A DNA stretch of 34,806 bases, taken from Mycolicibacterium austroafricanum (lineage in GTDB: Bacteria > Actinomycetota > Actinomycetes > Mycobacteriales > Mycobacteriaceae). Below are positions 17,053 to 27,207 of the stretch, in pieces (positions within the stretch are counted from its first letter, which is position 1; each line of letters starts with the position of its first letter). Location: contig NZ_HG964450.1 in assembly GCF_000612725.1 (NCBI RefSeq), forward strand, positions 1,308,441-1,343,246. Direction: 5' to 3'. Both the position numbers and the translations under genes were made by a program. Under the pieces are notes generated by a model. That model searched no databases. It saw nothing but the letters and a program-made list of their open reading frames with translations, and was not told the DNA's origin.

Positions 17053-18249
17053 TCAGCCGGGAAGGCGAACCGGCATCAACAGGTAGACGTAGTCGGTTTG
17101 AGCGGCCGGGAACGGCCCGCTACCTCCGGCGCCGCCGTCGTCTTCTGCCGCCGGCCGCAACACCGCGGGGCGACTCGGGGTGGTGAAGCCGAATGTCACG
17201 CGCTCGGCGTGCAGCGAGCTCAGCCCGTCGGTCAGATACGTCGGGTTGAATGCGATGGTCAGCGGATCGCCGGAGAACTCGACGGGCAGATCCTCCTCGG
17301 CGCGCCCGACATCGTCGGCTCCGGCGGACAGCCGCAGCACACCGTCGGCGAACTCCATCCGTACCTGCGCGCCGCGGTCGGCCACCAACGCAACACGCTT
17401 GATCGCCTCGGTGAGCTCGGCGACTCCGATGGTGGCGATCGCGGTGTGCTCGGTGGGCAGCAGCTGGCGGAACTTCGGGAACTCGGCATCCAGCAGCCGG
17501 GTGGTGCTGCGCTTGCCCTTGCTACGAATGCCGAGCAGTCCCTCCTTGCCGACACTCGGACCGGCTCCCAGCGCCAGATGCACTTCGTTGCCGTCGGTAC
17601 CGGCCTTGGCCGCCTCGGCCAACGTCTTGGCCGGAACGAGGACCGCAGCCTCGACCCCGGCGGCGCCCGTCGACCACGTCAATTCACGCACCGCCAGCCG
17701 GAACCGGTCAGTGGCCGCCAAAACGACCTTCTCACCGGAGATCTCGACGCGGATACCTGTGAGCATCGGCAACGTGTCGTCGCGGCCGGCGGCCACCGCG
17801 ACCTGGCCGATGGCCTCGGCGAACAGATCCGACGACACCACCCCGGTTTCGTCGGGCAGCGTCGGCAGCGTCGGGTAATCCTCGACCGGCATCGTAGGCA
17901 GCGAGAACCTGGCGCTGCCACAGGTCAAGGACACCCTGGTGCCCTCCACACTGACGTCGACGGGCTTGGCCGGCAATGCCCGGACAATGTCGGAGAGAAG
18001 CCGCCCAGATACCAAAACGCTTCCAGGAGAAGCTATTTCGGCAGGAATCTGCACCTCCGCGGAGACCTCGTAATCGAATCCGGAGATGGTCAGACCCTCG
18101 TCGGAACCGGTGAGCAGCACACCTGCCAGCACCGGGACGGTCGGGCGAGACGGCAGATTACGTGCCACCCACGCAACTGCGTCGGCGAAGTCCTCACGAG
18201 TGAGCCGGAACTTCAGATCCGTCAGACCAGCCGTTGTCGGCACGTTCAT
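17053..18249 (-). CDS. dnaN: DNA polymerase III beta subunit (sliding clamp)
   Basis: This 398-residue protein forms the ring that tethers DNA polymerase. The three clamp domains are about 1-125, 135-260 and 265-398, with characteristic [30 protein letters not shown] and the C-terminal [12 protein letters not shown], the end of the hydrophobic client-binding pocket. ATG 18249 was chosen for GAAGGGAC upstream and for the [16 protein letters not shown] start. An upstream ATG at 18339 would extend into oriC and is rejected. It lies 31 bases before gnd and directly follows oriC. Confidence 0.97.
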   Translation of the reverse strand: MNVPTTAGLTDLKFRLTREDFADAVAWVARNLPSRPTVPVLAGVLLTGSDEGLTISGFDYEVSAEVQIPAEIASPGSVLVSGRLLSDIVRALPAKPVDVSVEGTRVSLTCGSARFSLPTMPVEDYPTLPTLPDETGVVSSDLFAEAIGQVAVAAGRDDTLPMLTGIRVEISGEKVVLAATDRFRLAVRELTWSTGAAGVEAAVLVPAKTLAEAAKAGTDGNEVHLALGAGPSVGKEGLLGIRSKGKRSTTRLLDAEFPKFRQLLPTEHTAIATIGVAELTEAIKRVALVADRGAQVRMEFADGVLRLSAGADDVGRAEEDLPVEFSGDPLTIAFNPTYLTDGLSSLHAERVTFGFTTPSRPAVLRPAAEDDGGAGGSGPFPAAQTDYVYLLMPVRLPG

Positions 18250-18824
18250 AGCGTCCCTTCGATGCACACCCCGATAAAAGCAGTTACCAGCGGTTTCGGC
18301 GGAGTCACACGTTGCGCCACCTGCGCACACTGCGACCACCGCAACGGCTGTCGATGAACCACCGTAGAGCTTTCGGCCCCAACTTGAAAGCTAAACGACA
18401 GGGCCGACACGCAGGCCGTGCCGGGTCCGTCGGACCGGTGGACGACAACTTTCCCCAGGGGCCTTCTTCTAGAAGAAATTGATGGATAGATACAAGTATC
18501 AGTAGTAGGTGCTGTGCAGATTGGGGATAAGGCGGGGTCGGCGCAGGCCAGCGGTATCGAGGGTCTGTGCGCAGCTTGGGGAGCGGAGTTGGACGACCGG
18601 GCGGCGCCTGGGGATCGGCCCGACATTGGGGAGTATTTCGCATCGACCGGGGACGTTGACCCCAGGTTGTCCACAGTCCGGTGCACAGCTGTTGGTGTGA
18701 CAAATGGGGCGACAGTTGCAGAAATTCTCCAGCCGTGTGCAGGCGCGGTGGAGCGGACACGCGCCGCAACACGCCGGGGCCGGCGCGGCGAGGTGTCAGG
18801 AAACAGGGTGGGGTGAGCTGACCG
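18250..18824. other. Chromosomal replication origin (oriC)
   Basis: The 575-base dnaA-dnaN gap has no credible gene and is the known oriC position in mycobacteria. A perfect DnaA box TTGTCCACA is at 18667-18675. A near box TTATCCCCA is on the minus strand at 18530-18522. Further TGGGGA/TCCCCA copies are at 18452-18457, 18577-18582, 18609-18614 and 18627-18632. An AT-rich stretch at 18464-18508 contains a 14-bp perfect palindrome TTCTTCTAGAAGAA (18464-18477) and GATAC-AA-GTATC (18489-18500), a likely unwinding element. The dnaN promoter must also lie here, but no clear hexamer pair is seen. Confidence 0.88.
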
Positions 18825-20309
18825 TCAGCGCTTGGCGCGCTGCCGAATCCGGGTGGTGAGCTCTTTTACGTGATCGAAGACTTCACGGCGCTCGGCCATC
18901 TCGGCGCGGATCTTCTTCTCCGCATACATCACGGTGGTGTGGTCCCGGCCGAAGGCCTGGCCGATCTTGGGCAGTGAGAGATCGGTGAGCTCGCGGCACA
19001 GGTACATCGCGATCTGCCGGGACTGGGCCAGCGCGCGGGTCTTACCCGGGCCACGCAGTTCCTCGACGCTGGTCTCGAAGTACTCGGCGGTCGCCGCCAT
19101 GATCGCCGCGGTGCTGATCTGCATCGTGCTGGAGTCGGAGATGAGATCCCGCAGCACGATCTCGGCGAGCGATTTGTCGATCGGTGTCTTGTTCAGGGAC
19201 GCGAACGCGGTGACCCGGATCAGCGCGCCTTCAAGCTCACGGATGTTGCGTTCGATCCGGCTGGCGATGAGTTCCAGGACGTCGCCGGGGACGTCGAGCC
19301 GGTCCATTTGAGCCTTCTTGCGCAGGATCGCAATTCGGGTTTCCAGCTCGGGCGGCTGGACATCGGTGATCAAGCCCCACTCGAACCGGGTCCGCAGCCG
19401 GTCCTCCAGCGTGGCGAGCTGTTTGGGAGGTCGGTCGGAGGAGATCACGATCTGCTTGTTCGCGTTGTGCAGCGTGTTGAAGGTGTGGAAGAACTCCTCT
19501 TGGATGCCGTCCTTGCCTTCGATGAACTGGATGTCGTCGACCAGCAGCACATCGATGTCGCGGTAGGTGCGTTTGAACGACGCCCGGCGGTCGTCGCGGA
19601 GTGAGTTGATGAAGTCGTTCGTGAATTCCTCGGTCGAGACGTACTTGACCCGCATCCCGGGGAACAGCCGCTGCGCGTAGTTGCCTGCGGCGTGGAGCAG
19701 GTGAGTCTTGCCGAGCCCGGACTCACCCCAGATGAACAGCGGATTGTAGGCCCGGGCCGGCGCTTCGGCGATGGCCAGGGACGCCGCGTGGGCGAAGCGG
19801 TTGGACGCGCCGATGACGAACGTGTCGAAGGTGTACCGGCGGTTGAGGTTGACCGAGGTGGCGTCGTCTTCGGCGGCGCGATTGGCCCGGTTGGTGAAAT
19901 ACGACGGCCAGCTCTCTTCGGCGCTGGCGCGGGCGGCGAGGTCGTCGTCGACGACGTCGTCATCGGGGTCGGCCGCGGCCACCGGTGCCGGTGATGCGAC
20001 GGATCCGCTGTCGCTCTCGTCGGAAACCGGGTCGGCGATCCGCACGCCCAGCTCGACGCGCTGACCCAGCTGCCGACTCAGCGCCGCCACGATCGGCTCA
20101 CGGAGATGCCGTTCGATCTCGTTCTGAACGAACGGAGTCGGCACCGACAGCAGAGCGAAGCCCTCGGTGATCACGAGTGGCTTGACGAGTTTGAGCCACG
20201 CCCGCTGCTGCGGGGTCAGTGAACCGTTTCCGACTTCGCCGGCCCCGTTGAGTTCGGTGACGACGTTGTCCCAGATCGACACGAAGGGCGGATCGGGGTC
20301 AGTGGTCAA
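18825..20309 (-). CDS. dnaA: DnaA, chromosomal replication initiator
   Basis: This 494-residue AAA+ initiator binds DnaA boxes at oriC and opens the DNA. Domain I is about 1-90, domain II is an acidic linker (about 95-150), and domain III has Walker A GESGLGKT (195-202) and Walker [12 protein letters not shown]. Domain IV ends with the signature [14 protein letters not shown] that reads the DNA box. The start is TTG 20309, as in other mycobacterial dnaA genes, giving [17 protein letters not shown]. oriC lies downstream, and a cluster of DnaA boxes lies 55-86 bases upstream of the start, which suggests autoregulation. Confidence 0.97.
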   Translation of the reverse strand: MTTDPDPPFVSIWDNVVTELNGAGEVGNGSLTPQQRAWLKLVKPLVITEGFALLSVPTPFVQNEIERHLREPIVAALSRQLGQRVELGVRIADPVSDESDSGSVASPAPVAAADPDDDVVDDDLAARASAEESWPSYFTNRANRAAEDDATSVNLNRRYTFDTFVIGASNRFAHAASLAIAEAPARAYNPLFIWGESGLGKTHLLHAAGNYAQRLFPGMRVKYVSTEEFTNDFINSLRDDRRASFKRTYRDIDVLLVDDIQFIEGKDGIQEEFFHTFNTLHNANKQIVISSDRPPKQLATLEDRLRTRFEWGLITDVQPPELETRIAILRKKAQMDRLDVPGDVLELIASRIERNIRELEGALIRVTAFASLNKTPIDKSLAEIVLRDLISDSSTMQISTAAIMAATAEYFETSVEELRGPGKTRALAQSRQIAMYLCRELTDLSLPKIGQAFGRDHTTVMYAEKKIRAEMAERREVFDHVKELTTRIRQRAKR

Positions 20310-20363
20310 CGACGCTCACCCCCCTTGTGGTCCCTGCGGGGACGGCCAGATAACGAGGACGAA

Positions 20364-20395
20364 CTGTCCACAAAGTTATCCACAGGTTGTGGAAA
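20364..20395. promoter_or_regulatory. DnaA-box cluster upstream of dnaA
   Basis: Three boxes lie within 32 bases in the dnaA leader: CTGTCCACA (20364-20372), TTATCCACA (20376-20384, perfect) and, on the other strand, TTTCCACAA (20395-20387). They sit between the putative dnaA promoter and the TTG start, a place suited to autorepression or origin cooperation. Confidence 0.75.
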
Positions 20396-20543
20396 GAGGA
20401 CGCTCGTCGCCGTTAGGTTGTCTACCGGCGAGGACACCTTAATGCCGGAGCTCATCACGGTGCACACAGTGGGCTCGCGACGGAGTGTGGGCGTTCTCGC
20501 TTCGTTGTCTTTCGCCGATCCGATGTGGAATCGGCCTTGCCAG

Positions 20544-20572
20544 AAGCTAACAGTTTTCTCTCCGGGTGCCAA
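20544..20572 (-). promoter_or_regulatory. dnaA: Putative dnaA promoter
   Basis: On the minus strand TTGGCA (20572-20567) is followed after 17 bases by TAGCTT (20549-20544), matching the mycobacterial TANNNT -10. Transcripts would carry a leader of about 230 bases that includes the DnaA boxes. No other clear pair is seen nearer the gene. Confidence 0.5.
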
Positions 20573-20711
20573 CAGTTCTGCAACATTGCCGGGAAGCGGA
20601 ATCGCGGCCGCCACAATAGTTCCAGACGAACGTGACGGCTGTGGTCGATGTGATGCAGACGACGTGTTTCGGATCGCGGGGCTGCGGCCACGAGGTGGTG
20701 GTCTGGCAGGT

Positions 20712-20740
20712 TTGACCCAGCGAAATCTCGTCAGTACCCT
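20712..20740 (+). promoter_or_regulatory. rpmH: Putative rpmH operon promoter
   Basis: TTGACC (20712-20717), a 17-base spacer and TACCCT (20735-20740) form a good SigA-type promoter on the plus strand, about 160 bases before rpmH. The 599-base dnaA-rpmH gap (20310-20908) holds this, the divergent dnaA promoter and the DnaA boxes. Open frames crossing it have no recognisable product. Confidence 0.55.
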
Positions 20741-20908
20741 CGAACAGTCGCCCGCACGTGGTGATACGGCTGCGACCGGCCCGTTCGGGACCGCGCCGGC
20801 TAGCTTTGCGAGACCGATCGAGCTTACCAACGGCCGACTGCGTCACGTCCGTCATGAGGTTTCATGTCGGGCCGGCGTGGGGGCCAGACTCAACAAGGAG
20901 TAACTGCC

Positions 20909-21052
20909 GTGGCCAAGGGCAAGCGGACCTTCCAGCCCAACAACCGTCGCCGCGCCAAGGTGCACGGTTTCCGGTTGCGGATGCGCACCCGCGCCGGTCG
21001 TGCGATCGTCACGGCCAGGCGCGCTAAGGGCCGTCGCTCACTGACTGCGTGA
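20909..21052 (+). CDS. rpmH: Ribosomal protein L34
   Basis: The 47-residue basic protein [20 protein letters not shown] continues with the L34 signature [29 protein letters not shown] in the C-terminal half. It is a late component of the 50S subunit. GTG 20909 was chosen because AAGGAG lies 8 bases upstream and it gives the family's exact N-terminus. It is the first gene of the rpmH-rnpA-yidD-yidC-khpB-rsmG run. Confidence 0.97.
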   Translation: MAKGKRTFQPNNRRRAKVHGFRLRMRTRAGRAIVTARRAKGRRSLTA

Positions 21053-21071
21053 CCCGGTCAGGTCTGACGCG

Positions 21072-21431
21072 GTGCTTCCGGCCCAACACCGGATGACCCG
21101 GTCGACCGAGTTCGGTGCCACAGTCAGCAAGGGGACGCGGGCGGCTCAGCCCGATGTCGTGGTGTACCGGCTGCGTTCCGACCAGACAGCTGACCCCGGA
21201 CCGAGGGTCGGTCTGATCGTCTCCAAAGCCGTCGGCAATGCCGTCCAGCGACACCGGGTGTCCCGGCGACTCCGTCATGCCGCACTCGCGGTCCTCGAGG
21301 ATCTCGACCCGTCAGATCGGGTGGTGATCCGGGCGCTACCGCGCAGCCGCGACGCGGTCACACCCCGGTTGGAGCAAGAGCTGCGTACGGCTCTGGAGCG
21401 CATCAGGCAGCGGACCGGAGCCCCGTCATGA
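21072..21431 (+). CDS. rnpA: Ribonuclease P protein component
   Basis: This 119-residue basic protein binds the RNase P RNA and assists 5' maturation of tRNA. The N-terminus [20 protein letters not shown] is typical, and the RNR motif region appears as [20 protein letters not shown]. The start is GTG 21072, 19 bases after rpmH. The last bases overlap yidD (ATGA). The length is normal for mycobacteria. Confidence 0.95.
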   Translation: MLPAQHRMTRSTEFGATVSKGTRAAQPDVVVYRLRSDQTADPGPRVGLIVSKAVGNAVQRHRVSRRLRHAALAVLEDLDPSDRVVIRALPRSRDAVTPRLEQELRTALERIRQRTGAPS

Positions 21432-21775
21432 CCGCGCGCTCCCGCGCGGTGCGGGCCGTGGTCTATCTGATCCAGCTCTACCGTCACACCATCTCTCCAC
21501 TGCGTCTGCCGACCTGTCGGTTCACCCCGACGTGCAGCCAGTACGCCGTCGACGCGTTGACCGAATTCGGGTTGTTCCGTGGCGGTTGGCTGGCCCTGGT
21601 CCGGCTACTCAAATGCGGGCCATGGCATAACGGAGGATGGGACCCGATACCCGACCGCGAAAGTCACAGTGACGCAACGGGCGAGGGCCCGTGTGCCGCC
21701 GCGGTTACCTGTGGCACAGCCGAACACCGGAACCGTCCGGTACAGCAAGGGAAGAGTCAGACGAGTGTCGTTTAA
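21428..21775 (+). CDS. yidD: Membrane protein insertion efficiency factor YidD
   Basis: This 115-residue protein helps YidC insert membrane proteins. The family core is seen at about residues 10-75: [20 protein letters not shown], then [17 protein letters not shown] and [20 protein letters not shown], with three conserved Cys. The C-terminal 40 residues (after DPIPD) are variable and Gln/Thr-rich. It overlaps rnpA by 4 bases and yidC by 11 bases, so all three are translated from one message. Confidence 0.94.
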   Translation: MTARSRAVRAVVYLIQLYRHTISPLRLPTCRFTPTCSQYAVDALTEFGLFRGGWLALVRLLKCGPWHNGGWDPIPDRESHSDATGEGPCAAAVTCGTAEHRNRPVQQGKSQTSVV

Positions 21776-22889
21776 TTGGTTCAGCCTCGACATCATCTAT
21801 TACCCGGTGTCGGCGATCATGTGGGTTTGGTACAAGGCTTTCGCCTTCCTGATCGGGCTCATTCCCGGTGTCGACGGGCCGTCGAATTTCTTCGCCTGGG
21901 CGCTGTCGGTGATGTTTCTGGTGTTCACGCTGCGCGCGATTCTGTACAAGCCGTTCGTGCGGCAGATCCGGACCACCCGTCAGATGCAGGAACTCCAGCC
22001 TCAGATCAAGGCGCTGCAGAAGAAGTACGGCAAGGACCGTCAGCGGATGGCGCTGGAGATGCAGAAGCTTCAACGCGAACACGGGTTCAACCCGATCCTC
22101 GGCTGCCTGCCGATGCTCGCGCAGATCCCGGTGTTCCTCGGGCTCTATCACGTGTTGATGTCCTTCAACCGGACGCAGACCGGCATCGGGCGGCTCGGGC
22201 TGTCGGTTGAGGAGAACCGCAGTCTGCCCAACTACTTCTTCAGCGCGACGGATGTGGGCCACTTCCTGGATGCGAACCTGTTCGGCGCGCCCCTGGGTGC
22301 CACGATGATCCAGCAGCACGGGCTGGACGCGTTCACGGAGTTCAACCGGTTGTCGGTGATCGTCGTCGGCGTCCCGATCATGATCATGGCCGGCATCGCG
22401 ACCTACTTCAACAGCCGAGCCTCGGTGGCACGCCAAAGCCCCGAGGCGGCCGCCAATCCACAGACCGCGATGATGAACAAGCTGGCGCTGTACGTGTTCC
22501 CGCTCGGCGTCGTCGTCGGCGGTCCGTTCCTTCCGTTGGCGATCATCCTGTACTGGTTCGCCAACAACATCTGGACGTTCGGTCAGCAGCACTACGTGTT
22601 CGGGATGATCGAGAAGGAAGAAGAGCAGAAGAAGCTCGAAGCCATCGAACGCCGTGCCGCTAATGCGCCGGCGCCCGGCGCCAAGCCCAGCCGGAAGAAG
22701 AAGGCCGGGACCGATTCGGCTGTTGCGGGACCCTCCGACGGTGCCGCCGGAGCCGAGAGTGCGGGCATCGACGAGGCTCCCTCGGAAACGCCGCCGGCGG
22801 CCGAGAGCCCCACGACATCTGCAGCGCAGGGCGGGGCGAGCAATCGCACCCCGAGGCCTGGCGCGCGGCCCAAGAAGCGGAAACGTTGA
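21765..22889 (+). CDS. yidC: YidC/Oxa1 membrane protein insertase
   Basis: This 374-residue protein inserts inner membrane proteins with or without SecYEG. An N-terminal membrane segment ([20 protein letters not shown]) is followed by the cytoplasmic loop ([20 protein letters not shown]) carrying charged residues, the transmembrane core with [20 protein letters not shown], two C-terminal helices, and a long Lys/Glu then Ala/Pro-rich tail ending in basic RPKKRKR. GTG 21765 was chosen for the family N-terminus; earlier starts would read over the yidD tail. AAGGGAAG lies about 10 bases upstream. Confidence 0.94.
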   Translation: MSFNWFSLDIIYYPVSAIMWVWYKAFAFLIGLIPGVDGPSNFFAWALSVMFLVFTLRAILYKPFVRQIRTTRQMQELQPQIKALQKKYGKDRQRMALEMQKLQREHGFNPILGCLPMLAQIPVFLGLYHVLMSFNRTQTGIGRLGLSVEENRSLPNYFFSATDVGHFLDANLFGAPLGATMIQQHGLDAFTEFNRLSVIVVGVPIMIMAGIATYFNSRASVARQSPEAAANPQTAMMNKLALYVFPLGVVVGGPFLPLAIILYWFANNIWTFGQQHYVFGMIEKEEEQKKLEAIERRAANAPAPGAKPSRKKKAGTDSAVAGPSDGAAGAESAGIDEAPSETPPAAESPTTSAAQGGASNRTPRPGARPKKRKR

Positions 22890-22919
22890 CGCGCGGGCGA
22901 CCGCGACTAGAGGAGAGGT

Positions 22920-23501
22920 GTGGCAATGACTGAGATCGAGAACGGCGCCGGCGGCGCAGCTACGACGGCGGATGTCGAGACGCCGCCCGTCGAGGAGGAG
23001 CGCGCCGAGAGCGGTGCGTCGAACTCCGGGGAGGATCTGGAGGAGCGGCTGGTCGCCGAGGGCGAGATCGCCGGCGATTACCTCGAGGAGCTCCTGGACC
23101 TGCTCGACTTCGACGGTGACATCGATCTGGACGTCGAGGGCGACCGGGCGGTCGTGAGCATCGACGGCGGCGGCGACCTGACGAAGCTGGTCGGACGTAA
23201 GGGCGAGGTGCTCGATGCGCTGCAGGAGCTGACGCGGTTGGCGGTGCACCAGAAGACCGGTGAGCGCAGCCGACTGATGCTGGACATCGCGCAGTGGCGT
23301 CGCCGGCGGCGCGACGAGCTTGCGGCGCTGGGCGACAAGGTGGCCCACCGAGTGCTCGAGACGGGTGAGCGCGAAGAGCTCGCCCCGATGACTCCGTTCG
23401 AACGGAAGATCGTCCACGACGCGGTGGCCGCGGTGCAGGGTGTGCACAGCGAGAGCGAGGGCGTCGAGCCGTCGCGCCGCGTCGTCGTTCTGGTCGACTG
23501 A
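22920..23501 (+). CDS. khpB: KhpB/Jag RNA-binding protein (KH and R3H domains)
   Basis: This 193-residue protein has an acidic disordered N-terminus (about 1-45) and a conserved EERLVAEGEIAGDYLEELLD helix. A KH domain around GGGDLTKLVGRKGEVLDALQ and a C-terminal R3H domain (MTPFERKIVHDAVAAVQGV) follow. The family binds RNA and affects cell elongation and division. It is set just behind yidC, as in most bacteria. The start is GTG 22920, with AGGAG close by at 22911; ATG 22926, two codons later, has better spacing and may be the true start. Confidence 0.92.
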   Translation: MAMTEIENGAGGAATTADVETPPVEEERAESGASNSGEDLEERLVAEGEIAGDYLEELLDLLDFDGDIDLDVEGDRAVVSIDGGGDLTKLVGRKGEVLDALQELTRLAVHQKTGERSRLMLDIAQWRRRRRDELAALGDKVAHRVLETGEREELAPMTPFERKIVHDAVAAVQGVHSESEGVEPSRRVVVLVD

Positions 23502-23536
23502 GGCGAGCGTCCGGCGGCCGAGTTACATCGATGTAG

Positions 23537-24282
<746 letters not shown>

Positions 24283-24283
<1 letters not shown>

Positions 24284-25239
24284 TGTCCGCTTCCACTGAT
24301 TCCGGGATCCCTGAGGCGATACCGCCTGCCGATGTTTCACGTGAAACGTGGAACTCTCCAGAGGTCGACACCCCGATCGGGGCTGAAGCCGAGCGTGCCG
24401 TCCGATTGATGCAGGCCGCCGTGCAGGGCCAGCTGCCACGTCCCAAGCGGCAGCGGGTGTTCACCGTCGCCAACCAGAAGGGCGGGGTCGGCAAGACCAC
24501 CACTGCAGTCAACATCGCCGCGGCGCTCGCGCTGCAGGGACTGCGCACCTTGGTGATCGATCTGGACCCGCAGGGCAATGCCAGCACCGCGTTGGGCATA
24601 GAGCATCGCCCCGGGACGCCGTCGTCGTACGAGGTGTTGATCGGTGACATCTCCGTCGAGGCCGCGCTGCAACGCAGCCCGCACAGCGAGCGGCTGTACT
24701 GCATCCCGGCGACTATCGACCTGGCGGGTGCGGAGATCGAGTTGGTCAGCATGGTGGCGCGCGAGGGGCGGCTGCGCACGGCGCTCGGAGAGCTCAAGCA
24801 CTACGACTTCGACTACGTGTTCATCGACTGTCCGCCGTCTCTGGGCCTGCTGACGATCAACGCGCTCGTAGCGGCGCCCGAGGTGTTGATCCCCATTCAG
24901 TGCGAGTACTACGCGCTCGAGGGGGTGGGTCAGTTGCTGCGCAACATCGAGATGGTGAAGGCACACCTGAACCCCGAACTCGAGGTCACCACCGTGGTGC
25001 TGACCATGTACGACGGACGCACCAAACTGGCCGACCAGGTGGCGATGGATGTGCGCGCCCACTTCGGCGACAAGGTGTTGCGGACCGTCATTCCGCGGAG
25101 CGTGAAGGTCTCCGAGGCGCCCGGCTACGGGATGACGATCATCGATTACGACCCCGGCTCCCGAGGAGCGATGAGCTATCTCGATGCGAGTCGGGAACTG
25201 GCGCTGCGGGGTGGGGACGAAGGAGGAGGGGATCGATGA
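24283..25239 (+). CDS. parA: ParA chromosome partitioning ATPase
   Basis: This 318-residue deviant Walker ATPase moves ParB-parS complexes. The Walker motif KGGVGKTTT is at about residues 66-74, the DDP-type switch I is VIDLDPQGN, and Walker B is [21 protein letters not shown] 24283 was chosen because AGGAAGGAG stands 10 bases upstream and the rsmG stop overlaps it; an ATG at 24184 would add 33 residues over rsmG. The N-terminal 60 residues are a flexible extension whose ADVSRETW is encoded by a parS site. parB overlaps by 4 bases. Confidence 0.96.
24333..24348. promoter_or_regulatory. parS site 2 (inside parA)
   Basis: TGTTTCACGTGAAACG matches parS at 15 of 16 bases, with only the last base differing. 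It lies in codons 17-22 of parA and produces the VSRET peptide found in many actinobacterial ParA proteins. It is 741 bases from site 1. Confidence 0.93.
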
Positions 25240-26240
25240 ACAATCAGGCCCGTAAGCGCAGCGGTCTCGGCCGCGGCCTCGCTTCGCTGATCCCGACGGG
25301 ACCCGCGGAGGGAGGCGAGCCGGCCACGCTGGGACCGAAGATGGGAGCCGCCGCCGCCGACGTCGTGCTCGGCGGAGCACCCGTCGCCCCGCCGGCCGCC
25401 ACCGACGTCAACCCGGTCGGGGCGGTGTACCGCGAGATCGCGCCGTCGCAGATCGATCCCAACCCACGCCAGCCCCGTCAGGTGTTCGACGAAGAGGCGC
25501 TCGCGGAGCTCGTGCACTCGATCCGCGAGTTCGGGCTCATGCAGCCGATCGTCGTGCGCGCGACCCCAGGGGGAGAGGGCGAGAGCTCCGACCGCTACCA
25601 GCTCGTCATGGGGGAGCGCCGGTGGCGGGCCGCACAACTGGCCGGGGTGGCGACGATCCCGGCGATCGTCCGTGAGACCGCCGACGACAGCATGCTGCGC
25701 GATGCGCTGTTGGAGAACATCCACCGGGTGCAGCTGAACCCGCTCGAAGAAGCCGCCGCCTACCAACAGTTGCTCGAGGAGTTCGACGTCACCCACGACG
25801 AACTGGCGACGCGGATCGGTCGATCACGTCCGGTGATCACCAACATGATCAGGCTCCTCCGGTTGCCGATCGCCGTGCAACGCCGGGTGGCCGCGGGCGT
25901 GCTGTCTGCCGGGCATGCGCGAGCGCTCTTGTCCCTCGAGGCGGGACCGGAGGCACAGGAGGAGCTCGCCGCGCGCATCGTGGCCGAAGGGCTGTCGGTG
26001 CGTGCGACAGAGGAAGCGGTCACCCTGGCCAACCGCAACGGCGAAGCTCCGCCCACGGCGCCGCGCCGCAAGCCGATCCAGATGCCCGGCCTGCAGGATG
26101 TCGCCGAACAGTTGTCGACGGCCTTCGACACCCGCGTCACCGTCAGCCTGGGGAAGCGCAAGGGCAAGATCGTCGTCGAATTCGGGTCCGTCGACGATTT
26201 GCAGCGCATTGTGGAGTTGATGAACGCGTCCCAGCCATGA
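25236..26240 (+). CDS. parB: ParB chromosome partitioning CTPase
   Basis: This 334-residue protein binds parS and slides as a CTP-dependent clamp. The N-terminal ParA-interaction region is [14 protein letters not shown]. The CTP-binding domain has GERRWRA (about 126-132) and [17 protein letters not shown] (about 159-175). The helix-turn-helix is [20 protein letters not shown], with [12 protein letters not shown] after it. The C-terminal dimerisation domain ends [23 protein letters not shown] 25236 overlaps the parA stop (ATGA), with AGGAGG upstream. All conserved motifs are present. Confidence 0.97.
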   Translation: MNNQARKRSGLGRGLASLIPTGPAEGGEPATLGPKMGAAAADVVLGGAPVAPPAATDVNPVGAVYREIAPSQIDPNPRQPRQVFDEEALAELVHSIREFGLMQPIVVRATPGGEGESSDRYQLVMGERRWRAAQLAGVATIPAIVRETADDSMLRDALLENIHRVQLNPLEEAAAYQQLLEEFDVTHDELATRIGRSRPVITNMIRLLRLPIAVQRRVAAGVLSAGHARALLSLEAGPEAQEELAARIVAEGLSVRATEEAVTLANRNGEAPPTAPRRKPIQMPGLQDVAEQLSTAFDTRVTVSLGKRKGKIVVEFGSVDDLQRIVELMNASQP

Positions 26241-26418
26241 CCAACCACACCGGGGAATTACGTCACTGTGACACAGCCGGTACGGTTCCCGTTCCGGGAG
26301 CCGCTCGGTGCCGCAAAGCCGAAGTGCCCCATGTGATTTCGCGGAACAAGCCCGCAGGACCGGAATTCGGCGGCCAGATCGGGCCGGTGGATCGTCGGGC
26401 TTCTATCCTGGAGAGGCA

Positions 26419-26438
26419 ACCGCGCGTTCCCGCGCGGT
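26419..26438. terminator. Inverted repeat between parB and the GNAT-like gene
   Basis: ACCGCGCG-TTCC-CGCGCGGT is a perfect 8-bp stem with a 4-base loop, 20 bases before the next gene and about 180 bases after parB. There is no T-run. It may be a mycobacterial-type terminator for the parAB operon or a hairpin in the next gene's leader. The rest of the 217-base gap shows nothing clear. Confidence 0.4.
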
Positions 26439-26457
26439 GTAGAGACCGGGGAGTCTA

Positions 26458-27198
26458 GTGGCCGCACGTATCACGCCCCTTCGGCTCGAGGCGTTCGAGC
26501 AGCTGCCCAAGCACGCCCGACGGTGCGTGTACTGGGAGGTCGATCCGGGGATCGTGGATCGTGGTGACCATCTGTCCGATCCTGAGTTCGAGAAGGAAGC
26601 GTGGCTGTCGATGGTCATGCTCGAATGGGGATCGTGCGGCCAGCTCGTGGTCGAGCACCGCGGCACGGCGGCGGTCGGTGAGGATCCCGGTGATGAACCA
26701 TGTCTGGGATACGCGTTCTATGCGCCGCCGCGGTCGGTGCCGCGGGCGGGCCGCTTTCCGACCGGACCGGTCAGTGCCGACGCGGTGCTGTTGACCACCC
26801 TGGGGATCGAGCCGGGGCAGGGGAGCGCCGAACTGTCGCAGTCACTGATCACCGCGGTCGTCGGAGATCTCGTCCGTCGCGGCGTCCGCGCGCTCGAAGC
26901 CTTCGGGCGCACCAGTGCGGTCGATGATCTCACCGATCGGGCATCCGTGCCGGCCGACGTCCGGCCGGTGATGGAAACTCTCGGGGACTGTTCGGTGGAG
27001 CAGTGCGTTCTCGACGCCGACCTACTGATGGACGCGGGATTCGTGGTGGTCTCGCATCACGCGTACTTCCCCCGGCTGCGGCTCGAGCTCGAACAGGGAT
27101 TGGGCTGGAAGGCCGGTGTGGAGGCGGCGCTGGAACTGCTTCTGCAGAGCGCGCAGTTGGAACAGCCGGTGGGTGCCGGGACGAGCAACTGCCTCTAG
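26458..27198 (+). CDS. GNAT-fold N-acetyltransferase-like protein (Rv3916c-like)
   Basis: This 246-residue protein is the conserved neighbour of parB in mycobacteria (Rv3916c). It shows a GNAT-like layout: an N-terminal strand-helix region (TPLRLEAFEQLPKHARRCVY), a beta region around EPCLGYAFYAPPRSVPRAG, a central LLTTLGIEPGQGSAELSQSL that takes the place of the acetyl-CoA loop, and a C-terminal strand GFVVVSHHAYFPRLRLELE. The substrate is unknown. Start is GTG 26458 with GGGGAG 4-5 bases upstream. Its stop is 9 bases from the converging cwlM stop. Confidence 0.75.
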   Translation: MAARITPLRLEAFEQLPKHARRCVYWEVDPGIVDRGDHLSDPEFEKEAWLSMVMLEWGSCGQLVVEHRGTAAVGEDPGDEPCLGYAFYAPPRSVPRAGRFPTGPVSADAVLLTTLGIEPGQGSAELSQSLITAVVGDLVRRGVRALEAFGRTSAVDDLTDRASVPADVRPVMETLGDCSVEQCVLDADLLMDAGFVVVSHHAYFPRLRLELEQGLGWKAGVEAALELLLQSAQLEQPVGAGTSNCL

Positions 27199-27207
27199 CC
27201 GATGCCG

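Noticed and set aside
20306..20903. Long open frames on both strands across the dnaA-rpmH gap
   Set aside because: No recognisable product or good start site; the gap is non-coding in mycobacteria and holds promoters and DnaA boxes. In GC-rich DNA such frames arise easily.
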